26,424 bases of DNA from Promethearchaeota archaeon (GCA_016839655.1 JAEOTW010000068.1:1-26424), one strand, 5' to 3'; shown: positions 1-8,887, numbered from the stretch's first letter. Notes: generated by a model from the sequence alone, not told the origin. Numbers and translations: made by a program.

Positions 1-1
1 A

Positions 2-1381
2 AAAACTCTCACCACTATTAAAAATGTCCCTGAGGAATATGTTGAGAGAGCTACCCTAAAAAATGCTAAAAGATACACCACAAAAAGATTGAAAGAACTT
101 GAAGAGAAAATTCTCAATGCAGAAGATCAAATCAATGATTTAGAATATGAAATTTTCAATACTATTCGAGAAAAGGTTGAAAAGGAAACAATAAAGATTC
201 TAGAGACAGCACATAATGTAGCAATCATTGATGTTCTTGCATGTTTTGCTGAAATTGCAGAACATTATAATTATTGTAGACCGAAGATAACTAATGATAA
301 TAAAATTATAATTAAAGCAGGAAGACATCCCGTCGTTGAGCAAATAAATTTTGATGAACAATTTATACCAAATGATTGTTATTTAGATAATGAAAATGAG
401 CAATTATTAATTATTACTGGACCAAATATGGCAGGCAAGAGTACTTATCTTAGACAAGTAGCACTGATATGTATTATTGCACAAATGGGCTGTTTCGTTC
501 CAGCGAGATCGGCTACAATTGGAATAATTGATCAAATCTTTACTCGAATAGGCGCTTCAGACGATCTTGCCAGAAAATTAAGCACTTTTATGATTGAAAT
601 GACTGAAACTGCTAAAATTCTGAATTATGCTACCCCAAGAAGTCTCATAATTATTGATGAATTAGGGAGGGGAACTAGTACTAGTGATGGTCAGAGTATT
701 GCAATGGCTACTCTTGAAAAATTACAGGAAATAAAAGTCAAGACTCTATTTAGCACCCATTATCATCAATTGACAGAAATTAGTTTGCAAGGCGTCAAGA
801 ATTATCACTTAGATATTATTGAAAATGATGATGGGAGTATTAATTTTGTCCGAACATTGAAACAAGGGAGTACAGACAAATCCTATGGAATTCATGTCGC
901 AAAATTAGCAGGGATTCCAGATGATGTAATTATAAGAGCATTTGAAATTCTTGAACAAATAGAAGCAAAAGATCCTTTTAGAACAACAGTAAGAGAAAAT
1001 GGTGAAGTAGCATCACCGAGTAAGCATTATGATAAAATAATTAATGGAAAAAAAGCTGAACTTGAAAAATTAAATATGGAATTAGAATCTTTGAAAGGGA
1101 TTCTAAAGGAATGCAATGAAGATCTAACTAGAACAGAAAAAGATCTTGAAATACGAAAAAGAGAAATTAAAGAATTGGAAATGAGTATTAAAACTGAACA
1201 AGATAAAATTCCAAAAAAGAAGAAATATGTTCAAACAAGTTTATTTGAGCCCATTAATAACAAAGAAAAAATGGCAGATTTGCAAGAAATTATCAATAAA
1301 ATTGACTTAAAATCAGATATTCCAAAAGATTTAAAAGAAAAAATTCTTGATCTAAAAAATAAGATAGAAAAACTCAGTTAA
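2..1381 (+). CDS. mutS: DNA mismatch repair protein MutS, 3' part (cut by window edge)
   Basis: The reading frame is open to the first bases, so the gene begins outside the window; the TTG at 89 is internal. The upstream residues (VPEEYVERATLKNAKRYTT, then a Lys/Glu-rich helix) match the lever/clamp region of bacterial-type MutS1. The ATPase domain follows: Walker A GPNMAGKST at 419-445, then STFMIEMTE, Walker B LIIIDELGRGTSTSDG, and the switch STHYHQLTE. A long Lys/Glu-rich coiled-coil-like stretch and a short C-terminal helical region close the protein, as in MutS1. It recognises mismatches as a dimer and, with ATP, recruits MutL, which is encoded 1.1 kb downstream on the same strand. Its stop codon overlaps that of the convergent membrane gene. 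MutS2 is unlikely because no Smr domain follows. Identification is secure; the N-terminal mismatch-binding domain is not visible. Confidence 0.96.
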   Translation, partial: KTLTTIKNVPEEYVERATLKNAKRYTTKRLKELEEKILNAEDQINDLEYEIFNTIREKVEKETIKILETAHNVAIIDVLACFAEIAEHYNYCRPKITNDNKIIIKAGRHPVVEQINFDEQFIPNDCYLDNENEQLLIITGPNMAGKSTYLRQVALICIIAQMGCFVPARSATIGIIDQIFTRIGASDDLARKLSTFMIEMTETAKILNYATPRSLIIIDELGRGTSTSDGQSIAMATLEKLQEIKVKTLFSTHYHQLTEISLQGVKNYHLDIIENDDGSINFVRTLKQGSTDKSYGIHVAKLAGIPDDVIIRAFEILEQIEAKDPFRTTVRENGEVASPSKHYDKIINGKKAELEKLNMELESLKGILKECNEDLTRTEKDLEIRKREIKELEMSIKTEQDKIPKKKKYVQTSLFEPINNKEKMADLQEIINKIDLKSDIPKDLKEKILDLKNKIEKLS

Positions 1382-2310
1382 CCAAGAACAACAGGAATTA
1401 TAAACACTATAGTAGTTAAATAAACATAGTATACAGTAATAATTGAGACAAGGATAATCCGGTATAAATTTCTTCTATCCTCTCTTTTTATATTCTCTAA
1501 AAATATTATCAATAGCAGCCCAATAAACATCAAATGCGAAGGTTGTAATGCCTTCCACATTATTGAATCGATAATGAAAATACCTTGAATTCCTGAATCA
1601 CTATGAAGCCAATTACGGGCCATTTGTAAGAAATAATCTGGAAAAATGATATACGGAATACATAATATTAATAAGGGAATTAAATAATAAATGAGATCTT
1701 TCCACTTTATCTTTCTTACAATGAGTAGAACTGGAAGAAATAGCAAAGCAGTTATTTTAAATGTGGAAAGAGCAAATAAAATTCCAGAAATCCATTTTTT
1801 ATCTTTTTCCAGAAATATAAATGAATAAAATAATAAGAATGAGATTAAAAAATTGACGTTATTATAGTATGCATCAATACTATAGCCAACAACACTTAGG
1901 ACATAAAAAATTAGTAAATCTTTTCTATTCTTGAATACTTTCACTGACTCTCTGACTATAAGAATAACTAATACTAATCTTATAATATCCCAAACATAAA
2001 CCCCAATTATGGGAGGAATTATATAAATTGGAAAAAAAATGAAATACCAAAAATAAAGATAATAAGGAGGCCAATCTATACCTATAATCTCATCATAAAA
2101 ATCAATCAAACCATTATTCATACCTGCTATAAGTATATTAAAATCAACATCTTTGGTTTCATGAATCCAATCAGATATTACAAAGAAATATAAAAAGATT
2201 CTTAAAATAATGAGGGTAATTGTAATAATTATAAAGATATATATGAAATACATATGGGTCGAATATCGTTCCTCTTGTTTCAATGAATTTTGATTACTCA
2301 TAATTTGCAC
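1378..2310 (-). CDS. Multi-pass membrane protein, GT87 (DUF2029)-like glycosyltransferase
   Basis: A 310-residue hydrophobic protein with about eight membrane segments. After the first segment comes a loop with Asp residues and a DWPPYYLYFWYFIFFP stretch. Further on is NNVNFLISFLLFYSFIFLEKD, followed by WISGILFALSTFKITALLFLPVLL. This arrangement (acidic loop, aromatic/Pro segment, then a Gln/Asn-N-LL helix and a Lys-containing 'alstfKit' helix) is typical of GT-C fold polyprenyl-phosphate-mannose-dependent transferases of family GT87. Such enzymes transfer a sugar from a lipid carrier on the outer face of the membrane, often for lipid or surface glycan synthesis. Met4 (2301) is an alternative start. 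The gene lies between mutS and mutL on the opposite strand, so a role in repair is not implied. The family call is by pattern recognition and moderately sure; the sugar and acceptor are unknown. Confidence 0.65.
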   Translation of the reverse strand: MQIMSNQNSLKQEERYSTHMYFIYIFIIITITLIILRIFLYFFVISDWIHETKDVDFNILIAGMNNGLIDFYDEIIGIDWPPYYLYFWYFIFFPIYIIPPIIGVYVWDIIRLVLVILIVRESVKVFKNRKDLLIFYVLSVVGYSIDAYYNNVNFLISFLLFYSFIFLEKDKKWISGILFALSTFKITALLFLPVLLIVRKIKWKDLIYYLIPLLILCIPYIIFPDYFLQMARNWLHSDSGIQGIFIIDSIMWKALQPSHLMFIGLLLIIFLENIKREDRRNLYRIILVSIITVYYVYLTTIVFIIPVVLG

Positions 2311-2411
2311 TCTATAAAATTATATTAAAGTATTAAAAGAAATATAAAAGACTTACCTTCAATTTAATGGCTAATTTAAGACACTCTTGAATCTAAATTT
2401 ATTTAAACTTT

Positions 2412-2425
2412 AATAGTGTACTATT
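2412..2425. promoter_or_regulatory. Palindrome in the mutL / GT87 divergent promoter region
   Basis: AATAGT-GT-ACTATT, six-base arms with a two-base centre, lies about 100 bp upstream of mutL within a very AT-rich 170-bp divergent intergenic region. It could be an operator or chance AT symmetry; nothing in the window shows which protein would bind it. Confidence 0.25.
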
Positions 2426-2510
2426 TTAAATTTGATTGTAATGAGAAATATATTAGCTTAAAATTCTTATGTAATCATTGAAAAAAAATTCTGTAAATTG
2501 TTTAAAAACT

Positions 2511-4376
2511 TTGAACGTAAAAAAAATTAAAAAAATTTTAAATGCGGAGCAGATAGCAGCGGGAGAAGTGGTCGACAGACCTGTTAATATTGTAAAAGAA
2601 CTTATTGAGAACAGTATTGACGCCAAGGCATCTGAAATAAGAGTTATTGTAAAAAGAGCTGGAAAATCATCAATCCAAGTAATAGATAATGGGTTTGGAA
2701 TTCCCTCTGAAGACCTCGAAAAAGCTTTTGAGCGACATACAAGCAGTAAAATTAGAAGTATTAAAGATTTGGAAGGTCTCTCTACTCTAGGATTTAGGGG
2801 AGAAGCGCTTGCGAGTATTTCAGCAGTAAGCAAAGTTGATATTACATCTAGAGTTGAGTATGAAGAGAAAGGAGTTCAGTTAATTATTGAAGGAGGAAAA
2901 ATCATAGAAAGAAAAAAAGTATCTTGTCCTGTCGGTACAAAAATTCAAGTATCCAATCTTTTTTATAACCTTCCAGCAAGGCAAAAGTTTCTTAAAACTG
3001 ATGCCACAGAATTGGGTCATATTACTGATATTCTCCAGAGATATTCTTTAGCTTACCCAGAACTTCATTTGATTTATCGTCATAATGATTTAGACATACT
3101 CAACTGCCCTGCTTCAAATGATTTAAAGACAACAGTATTTCATATTTATGGGAAAAAAATTGCTAAGTTCATGGAACCTTTTAATTATACAGATAATGAT
3201 AGTAAGTTTAGAATTTACGGTTTGCTAGGTCATCCACAAATCGCTAAAAAAACCCGATCTTACTCGAGTGTATTTATAAATCGACGATATATAGTAAGTG
3301 ATGTATTATTTAGGGCGATTAATGAAGCGTATGAAGGAACTCTAATGGTAAGTAAATATCCGTTTTTTATTGTTTTTCTTGAACTTGATCCTTCTATAAT
3401 TGATTTTAATGTACATCCAAAGAAACTTCACGTGAGATTCGAAAGGGAAGATGTGATTTATAATAGAGTCTATAATGCGATCCAAAGTTTTGTGCAAGAG
3501 AAATTCATATTCAAGGAAGCAAGATTTATATCAACTGAATTAGAGGATTTTATACCAGAAAATGAGAGGATTCAAAGTGAAAATAAAGAGCCATTAAGAG
3601 AATCTCACATAATTGAAAAAATAATTGAAAAAAAGTCTGAAACTAATTTTTTATTCTCAGAAGATAGTGTCCAACTAAGTCTAGAAGATGAAAAAATTGA
3701 AGATAAGCGCTCTAAAAAGAGCTATCCCGAATCTTATTTAAGAGGAAAATATATAATTTCCGAGAACTTTCCTAAATTGCGATTAATCTCTAGCACGGGC
3801 CAGTTAAGTAATAAAGTTTATGTTGTGTTAGAAGGAGCTAATGAGAATGGTGAAGAGGGATTATTTATTTTGGATCAACATGCTGCATCAGAACGAATAA
3901 ATAAAGAGAAATTTCTTAATGAATATGAAAATTCTAAAATGAGTAGGCAGAAACTAATATCAGCTTTAAAAATTGAAGTAACTCCAAGTGAAAAGATATT
4001 TTTAGAATCAAATTTGAAGGAAATCCAGAAATTGGGATTTAACTTCGAATATTTTGGTGGGAATACTTTCATTTTAAGAGATATTCCGGTAATTATGAGA
4101 AAACTTCCAAATATAAATATTATCAAAGAAATAATTAGCGATATAACTGAAATTGGAAAAGATAGGAGTTTTGCTGAAGTTAAGGAAGATATAATTAATT
4201 ACCTATCTTGTCATAAAAGTATTAGAGGAGGAGATGACCTTTCATTAAAAGATATACATGAATTACTACTCAATTTGTCTAAATGTAATGACTCTTTTCA
4301 TTGTGCTCATGGAAGACCAACAATGAGATTTTTCTCTTTTAAAGAATTAGATAAATTATTTAAAAGAATTAATTAA
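2511..4376 (+). CDS. mutL: DNA mismatch repair protein MutL (endonuclease-type)
   Basis: GHKL ATPase at the N-terminus: IAAGEVVDRP, the Asn motif KELIENSIDAKASEI, DNGFGIP, and TLGFRGEALASI. A transducer domain with FINRRYIVSD and FNVHPKKLHVRF follows, then an acidic linker (about 350-430) and the C-terminal dimerisation domain. That domain carries the metal-dependent endonuclease motif DQHA-x2-E-x4-E (DQHAASERINKE), SCHKSIRGGD and CAHGRPTMRFF. It should therefore nick DNA itself, as in organisms without MutH. No ATG lies in frame near the start; candidates are TTG at 2478 and TTG at 2511. I chose 2511 because it places IAAGEVV at residue 15, as in characterised MutL proteins; the longer start adds 11 unmatched residues, and a stop lies just upstream (2472). 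Neither has a clear Shine-Dalgarno. Acts with the MutS encoded upstream. Confidence 0.95.
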   Translation: MNVKKIKKILNAEQIAAGEVVDRPVNIVKELIENSIDAKASEIRVIVKRAGKSSIQVIDNGFGIPSEDLEKAFERHTSSKIRSIKDLEGLSTLGFRGEALASISAVSKVDITSRVEYEEKGVQLIIEGGKIIERKKVSCPVGTKIQVSNLFYNLPARQKFLKTDATELGHITDILQRYSLAYPELHLIYRHNDLDILNCPASNDLKTTVFHIYGKKIAKFMEPFNYTDNDSKFRIYGLLGHPQIAKKTRSYSSVFINRRYIVSDVLFRAINEAYEGTLMVSKYPFFIVFLELDPSIIDFNVHPKKLHVRFEREDVIYNRVYNAIQSFVQEKFIFKEARFISTELEDFIPENERIQSENKEPLRESHIIEKIIEKKSETNFLFSEDSVQLSLEDEKIEDKRSKKSYPESYLRGKYIISENFPKLRLISSTGQLSNKVYVVLEGANENGEEGLFILDQHAASERINKEKFLNEYENSKMSRQKLISALKIEVTPSEKIFLESNLKEIQKLGFNFEYFGGNTFILRDIPVIMRKLPNINIIKEIISDITEIGKDRSFAEVKEDIINYLSCHKSIRGGDDLSLKDIHELLLNLSKCNDSFHCAHGRPTMRFFSFKELDKLFKRIN

Positions 4377-4397
4377 AAATTAGCTGTATTGATCTTT

Positions 4398-4664
4398 TTA
4401 TGCTTTTGAAAAAGCTATCCCTTCAATACCTTGTATACCATCAACTTGCTTAAATAATTCTTCAAGTTTATCTGTTCCACCCCATTCTTCTGGATATCTT
4501 ACTCTTACTCTCGCTTTCTCCAATCCAAACGCGACGGGTTGGATATCATATTTTTCAATAGAACAAGTATCAGGTAATACGGCTTTTAATTTCCCTACCA
4601 ATACTTCAAAATCAGTATCAGTATCATCAGGAATCACGTCAATCAGAGCAATAAATTCTCCCAT
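4398..4664 (-). CDS. Translation elongation factor aEF-1beta
   Basis: An 88-residue protein of the size and pattern of archaeal EF-1beta: an N-terminal beta strand (GEFIALIDVIPDDTDTDF), a middle segment ending in PVAFGLEKARVRVRYPEE, and a C-terminal EELFKQVDGIQGIEGIAFSKA. The family acts as guanine-nucleotide exchange factor for aEF-1alpha during translation elongation, in the cytosol. It has a GGAGAG Shine-Dalgarno about 10 bases before the ATG. It is the second gene of a two-gene unit with the zinc-ribbon gene 25 bp upstream, an arrangement seen across archaea. The 3' end faces mutL, with only 21 bp between the convergent stops. Identification is strong from the conserved C-terminal motif and the neighbour. 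Confidence 0.93.
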   Translation of the reverse strand: MGEFIALIDVIPDDTDTDFEVLVGKLKAVLPDTCSIEKYDIQPVAFGLEKARVRVRYPEEWGGTDKLEELFKQVDGIQGIEGIAFSKA

Positions 4665-4689
4665 TATAAGTTACTCTCCTATATTTACC

Positions 4690-4872
4690 TTACGGTCCTG
4701 AAAAGTCACATTTCAAACAACGATACTCATTTCCCATTTCTCTACAGCGCTCACATCGCCAGATTGTTACATCCCCACAAGAAGGACATGGAAAATGAAC
4801 TGCTGCTTCATAAGGAGTTATTGGTCTGCCACAACCATAACAGACATTCCGTTTGTACGTTGCCATTGACAT
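4690..4872 (-). CDS. Small archaeal zinc-ribbon protein (HVO_2753-type, predicted RNA-binding)
   Basis: A 60-residue protein with four Cys pairs: CYGCG, CPSC, CERC and CLKC, enough for two zinc-binding knuckles or ribbons. The PITPYEAAVHFPCPSCG and GNEYRCLKCDFSGP segments are characteristic of the short archaeal zinc-finger proteins annotated as 'zinc-ribbon RNA-binding protein involved in translation'. The first ATG is at 4872, but Met3 at 4866 (MATYKRNV) fits family N-termini better, and a GTGA sits seven bases before it. It is the first gene of a unit with aEF-1beta, which supports a translation-linked role. The biochemical function is not established by the sequence. Confidence 0.88.
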   Translation of the reverse strand: MSMATYKRNVCYGCGRPITPYEAAVHFPCPSCGDVTIWRCERCREMGNEYRCLKCDFSGP

Positions 4873-5124
4873 ATCACTTGCAAATCTTTAATTAAAATTA
4901 GACTTTGATAATTAAATACAATTAAAACTTAGATATTAGAATATAATATAACTTTAATTATTTTTGGTTTTAAAATTGCTCCTATTATAAAAAAATTATG
5001 TTCCTTCAATTGATTTATTGGTTGATTTAAATTAATTTATTCATTCTAGAACAAACAAGTAAATTAAATTTTAAATTGATAAACACCTTAATTTGCATAT
5101 AACTATTTTATAAAGAGAATTAAG

Positions 5125-5655
5125 ATGCCAGAAAATAAAGTAAAGAAATACTTCTCATTAATAGAAGCATGGGCATGGTGCGATATATGTGAGGATATGG
5201 TTGCCTTAAGAGTAGATAAGAATGAAATTACCGATGGATTAAAAATGGGTATCTACACTAAGGAATACAAACATTCAAACCCAAACCCTGATGCAGAAGA
5301 TATTGATGATCGATCTGGGCAAGAACACACTGTCTACATCTATATTAATGATAATTTTGATGTTACTGGAGTCAAAACTTTTTTCGGAGAATCTCCAAGC
5401 ACAGAAGAAATAGGTGCGGAAGCCCTTCAAGAGGGAACTGAAGTTAGAATTCCCGTAGTAGTTAAAGAGGTTTCGCCAATGGCAGTACAATTGGGGATGC
5501 TTAATAAAGAACAGTTTAAAGTACTAAAGATTTGCGACGGTATGAATACTATAGAAACTGTAGCAGAAATTGCCCAGATAAGTGTAGATAAAATAGAAAA
5601 AATGATGGAAGAGCTTAGAAATAAAGGTTTAGTAAAAGTTATTAAAAGAACATAA
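5125..5655 (+). CDS. Hypothetical protein: CxxC N-terminus with C-terminal winged-helix-like domain
   Basis: I do not recognise a named family. The 176-residue protein begins with an aromatic/Cys segment EAWAWCDICEDMVAL (Cys19 and Cys22), which could bind one half of a metal site. A beta-rich middle follows, including EHTVYIYINDNFDVTGVKTFFG and EVRIPVVVKEVSP. Residues from about 120 (NKEQFKVLKICDGMNTIETVAEIAQISVDKIEKMMEELRNKGLVKV) have the helix-helix-helix-strand order of a winged helix. No signal peptide or membrane segment is seen, so it is likely cytosolic. It is transcribed towards the small GTPase gene, with 59 bp between the stops. Only one CxxC pair is present, so metal binding would need a partner or dimer. 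It could be a regulator or an adaptor; this is not decidable here. Confidence 0.8.
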   Translation: MPENKVKKYFSLIEAWAWCDICEDMVALRVDKNEITDGLKMGIYTKEYKHSNPNPDAEDIDDRSGQEHTVYIYINDNFDVTGVKTFFGESPSTEEIGAEALQEGTEVRIPVVVKEVSPMAVQLGMLNKEQFKVLKICDGMNTIETVAEIAQISVDKIEKMMEELRNKGLVKVIKRT

Positions 5656-5714
5656 AAAATTGTATATCCGGTATTAGTAATTAGAGTTTCTTGTATAAGC
5701 TAAAGTGTTTAATC

Positions 5715-6254
5715 TTAATGGGAATGCTCAATCATCTTGCGTGCAATATGTTTGAAAATTTCCTCTACATTTTCTCCTGTCTTAGATGAACATTCAAAAT
5801 AACCGGATAATCCATATTTATTCGATAGTTCCATAGCTTCTTCAGTTTCTATAGATTTTTTATCTATAAGATCTTTTTTACCTCCAACCATAACTATAGG
5901 TATTTTTGTTTTTGTTTCAGAACCAAAATATTCAAAAATAGATAGCCAATCATCAATATCTCTTACACTTGAATATCTTGTCGTGTCAAACATAAAAATA
6001 CCTCCTTTTGCTCCTTTAGCAAAACTAGGTAAAAGCACACGGAAGCGTTCTTCTCCCGCAAAATCCCATATTCGAAGAGTAACAGTACCCTCTTCAAGCT
6101 TTATGTTTTTGATGCTGAAATCCGCTCCGATTGTCATCTTCATATCCTCTTCGAATACTTTTGTAACAAATCTTTTTATTAGTGTTGTCTTACCAACACC
6201 CCCTGCACCGAAAATGCACAATTTAAACGCTTGCTTCTCTTCTATGTTTAACAC
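5715..6254 (-). CDS. Ras/Rab-like small GTPase (Asgard eukaryotic-signature type)
   Basis: A 179-residue P-loop GTPase of the Ras superfamily. G1 is GAGGVGKT (16-23), the G2 threonine is at about 41 (MTIGADFS), and G3 is WDFAGEERFR (63-72). G4 is degenerate, VGGKKDL, with Gly where Asn/Thr usually stands. G5 is CSSKTGENV (155-163). It lacks the C-terminal Cys used for prenylation in eukaryotic Rab/Ras proteins, ending KMIEHSH. It presumably switches between GTP and GDP forms in the cytosol; effectors and regulators are not identifiable here. Expansion of such GTPases is a hallmark of Asgard archaea. The start at 6254 gives a normal-length N-terminus before the P-loop. The superfamily assignment is firm; the subfamily is not. 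Confidence 0.93.
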   Translation of the reverse strand: MLNIEEKQAFKLCIFGAGGVGKTTLIKRFVTKVFEEDMKMTIGADFSIKNIKLEEGTVTLRIWDFAGEERFRVLLPSFAKGAKGGIFMFDTTRYSSVRDIDDWLSIFEYFGSETKTKIPIVMVGGKKDLIDKKSIETEEAMELSNKYGLSGYFECSSKTGENVEEIFKHIARKMIEHSH

Positions 6255-6462
6255 CTTATATTAGATCGAAAAACATTCCTTTTTCTAAATTATCTTTTAT
6301 TATCCTTAAATACTTTTTTCTTTGAAATTGATTAAAGATTTATTAATTATGTTATTTATTTTTTGTGTTCTTTATGTATATTAAACTGTTTCTGCTTCAT
6401 TTTATTAAAAAATTGAATTTCAAATTATAGTTTTTAAGATATATAAAAAGGTTGAATATTCA

Positions 6463-6882
6463 TTACTTAATAATATCAGTAATAAAGCACGTCTCAATAA
6501 TCTTTACTCCTGTTATTTGAGAGATTTTATCCTCAATTAAAGGGTTGAATCTGTCAATTGAAGAAAGATTAACCTTCAAAAGTAAACCACAGTCACCTGA
6601 TAACCTCCAAATATTAGAAATCTCTTCAATACTAGATAATTCTCTTAAAATTCGTTTAACATCTTTAAAATCAAGCTCAATTTTTATTGTTGCATATATT
6701 TTTTGTCCAGTATCAATATCATATTCAATTGTAAATTTTTGTATTATTCCTTCATCTTTCATTCTTTTTACTCTCCTTCTAACAGTAGCTTCTGTTTTAC
6801 TTATTTTTTCGGAGATCTCATTGAATGACACTCGACTATTTTTTTCAAGGAGTTCTAATATTTTTTGATCAATTATATCCAT
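6463..6882 (-). CDS. Lrp/AsnC family transcriptional regulator
   Basis: 139 residues with the family layout. The N-terminal helix-turn-helix occupies residues 1-50 (DIIDQKILELLEKNSRVSFNEIS, then EATVRRRVKRMKDEGII). The C-terminal RAM domain spans about 60-139 (YATIKIELDF, SNIWRLSGDCGLLLKVNL, ISQITGVKIIETCFI). Members form dimers and octamers and bind small effectors such as amino acids. The effector-binding glycine region is present as SGDCGLL. It is a single gene with its own upstream region, and nothing shows its targets. Family call is secure. Confidence 0.92.
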   Translation of the reverse strand: MDIIDQKILELLEKNSRVSFNEISEKISKTEATVRRRVKRMKDEGIIQKFTIEYDIDTGQKIYATIKIELDFKDVKRILRELSSIEEISNIWRLSGDCGLLLKVNLSSIDRFNPLIEDKISQITGVKIIETCFITDIIK

Positions 6883-7201
6883 TTTTGTGAATAATCTGAG
6901 TAATTTGAATCAATTCAACAAAAAAATGTTTGCGTTACTAGTAAAATATGATGACTTGTTTATTAATTCATACCTTAAAAGAGGGAAAAAGGAAATCTAT
7001 TGGCAATTTCCCTTAAATATTAGAATTTTTATTTTAATTGTATCTCTATCCTCTTTAATCTCTTTTCTAATGATATAATGTTGAAGATCAAATGAAATAA
7101 TGTACGTTTTGCAATCATAATCATGACTAATATCAATAAACAAATTATTTATTTTTTAAAAAAAAATTAATATTTTGAAGATTTTTACTATCATAGAAGA
7201 A

Positions 7202-7210
7202 TTTATAAAA
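7202..7210 (+). promoter_or_regulatory. TATA-like box before lpd
   Basis: TTTATAAAA is centred about 21 bases upstream of the lpd ATG (7227), the distance expected for an archaeal promoter giving a leaderless or nearly leaderless mRNA. Confidence 0.45.
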
Positions 7211-7226
7211 ATGATATGAAGAAAAA

Positions 7227-8708
7227 ATGAGTGAAAGTCAATATGATTTAGCAATTATCGGTGCGGGGCCCGGAGGATATCATGCAGCTATTAGAGCGGC
7301 CCAATATGGTGCAAAAGTTGCTTTAATAGAGAAAGATAAACTGGGAGGTACTTGTCTTAATAGAGGTTGTATTCCTACAAAAGCCTTATACGCATCAGCT
7401 CATTTAATTGAAAAAATTAAGGAAGCTGATGAATTTGGAATAGAAGTTCCTGAATTTAAACTATCTTTTTCTAAAGCTGTTGAAAGGAAAAACCAAGTTG
7501 TTAAAGAATTAGTAGATGGAATTGCAGCTTTAGAGAGAGGTTGGAAGAACGATATTTATAATGGATTTGGGAAAATAGTTGGAGGGAATATTGATACAGG
7601 ATTTGAAATTTTGGTTGAGGGAGAAGAAAATACTACTCTAAAATCAAAAAGAGTCATTATTGCGACAGGATCATCTCCCGCTCTAATCCCTACTTTTAAT
7701 ATCGATCATAAAAGAATATTAACTAGTGATGATATTCTGGATCCTAATTTTAAGACAGTTCCAGAACGATTATTAATAATTGGAGCAGGGGTCATTGGTT
7801 GTGAATTTGCTAATATATTTGCTACTTTTGGAAGCAAGGTTACCATGTTAGAATATCTTTCTTCCCCTATTGCTACTGAAGAACCAATGATTGTAAAAGT
7901 ACTTCAAAAGAAATTTGAAAGTCTTGGGATAGAGATCCATACGTCTAAAAACGTATTATCTGTCGAAAATGTAGGAAGTGCTATCAAAGCAACAACCTGT
8001 TCTGCTGAAGTCCCAAGAGATCAAGTCGAGAGTGCTGAAAAACAAATATTTGAAGCAGATTTATGCTTGGTCTCAATAGGAAGGTCTAAGGAATCTCAAA
8101 ATATAGGACTTAATGAAATAGGCATTGAAACAGAAAGAGGGGCCATTAAAGTGAACCCCGAAACTTTAGAAAGTAATATTAAGGGAATATATGCTATTGG
8201 TGATGTCACTGGAGGAATTATGCTAGCTCATGTTGCTTATCACGAAGCAGATGTAGCAGTGGCTAATTCATTAACTACTATTGGAGGCTTTCCTTCAGAA
8301 GAAATGAAAACTGATTATAGTGTTGTACCCGCAACTATTTTTACTTCTCCAAACATCGGTTCTGTTGGATATAGAAGGAAAGTCGCTAAAAATTTAGGCT
8401 TTGATGTCTTAATGGGACAATTTCCATATCAATCCCTAAGTAAAGCTAAATGTATGGGAGAGGAAGAAGGCTTTATTATGGTTTTAGCGGATAAAACTAC
8501 GCATAAGATACTTGGTGCTTCCTGTATAGGTACTGAAGCTTCAGAATTAATCGCAGAAATTGCCCTTGCTATGAAACATGGTCTTACTATTCATGAGGTA
8601 ACAGAAACAATTCATAGTCATCCAACCATTTCAGAACTAGTACTTGAGGGTTGTGAAGCCGTTGTAGGCAAATCTATTCATAAAAAAGGACGCCCTATTC
8701 ATCATTAA
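7227..8708 (+). CDS. lpdA: Dihydrolipoamide dehydrogenase (E3)
   Basis: 493 residues, class I pyridine nucleotide-disulphide oxidoreductase. The FAD-binding motif IIGAGPGGYHAA is at 10-21 and the redox-active disulphide GGTCLNRGCIPTKAL places Cys43 and Cys48. The NAD-binding Rossmann motif is LLIIGAGVIGCEFA, and the second FAD motif is GIYAIGDVTGG. The C-terminal interface domain carries the catalytic HSHPTISELVLEG (His and Glu). These are dihydrolipoyl dehydrogenase features rather than those of mercuric or glutathione reductase. It reoxidises dihydrolipoyl groups of 2-oxoacid dehydrogenase complexes or glycine-cleavage H protein, passing electrons to NAD+. No E1, E2 or gcv gene lies nearby, so its partner is unknown. 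It stands alone, with its own TATA box and T-rich downstream tract. Confidence 0.95.
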   Translation: MSESQYDLAIIGAGPGGYHAAIRAAQYGAKVALIEKDKLGGTCLNRGCIPTKALYASAHLIEKIKEADEFGIEVPEFKLSFSKAVERKNQVVKELVDGIAALERGWKNDIYNGFGKIVGGNIDTGFEILVEGEENTTLKSKRVIIATGSSPALIPTFNIDHKRILTSDDILDPNFKTVPERLLIIGAGVIGCEFANIFATFGSKVTMLEYLSSPIATEEPMIVKVLQKKFESLGIEIHTSKNVLSVENVGSAIKATTCSAEVPRDQVESAEKQIFEADLCLVSIGRSKESQNIGLNEIGIETERGAIKVNPETLESNIKGIYAIGDVTGGIMLAHVAYHEADVAVANSLTTIGGFPSEEMKTDYSVVPATIFTSPNIGSVGYRRKVAKNLGFDVLMGQFPYQSLSKAKCMGEEEGFIMVLADKTTHKILGASCIGTEASELIAEIALAMKHGLTIHEVTETIHSHPTISELVLEGCEAVVGKSIHKKGRPIHH

Positions 8709-8724
8709 GCCATCGATAATATAC

Positions 8725-8773
8725 ATTTTTTCTTTTTTTGCCATTGTTCAGCTTTTTATTTTTTTTTTTATTT
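8725..8773 (+). terminator. Oligo-T termination tract after lpd
   Basis: Two T-rich runs (about 8725-8739 and 8753-8773) begin 17 bases after the lpd stop. Archaeal RNA polymerase terminates on such runs without a hairpin. Confidence 0.5.
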
Positions 8774-8887
8774 GTCACACCCTGGATTTTTGTATATAAG
8801 GTAGGTTTATACCAATTTTTAGTTGTGAATATATAGAAACTACTAACAAATTTAGCTTACATCAAATTCATCATTAATATTCTATTT

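Noticed and set aside
2453..2833. 126-codon minus-strand frame over the mutL start
   Set aside because: It lies opposite strongly conserved MutL ATPase motifs and has no family features; it is a shadow frame.
5983..6264. 93-codon plus-strand frame over the small GTPase
   Set aside because: It is antisense to the G1-G3 motifs of the GTPase and has the composition of a shadow frame.
6887..7078. 63-codon plus-strand frame from GTG, with one hydrophobic segment
   Set aside because: It begins four bases from the start of the divergent Lrp gene, leaving no room for a promoter or Shine-Dalgarno. It has no recognisable features, and its hydrophobic end fits AT-rich random sequence.
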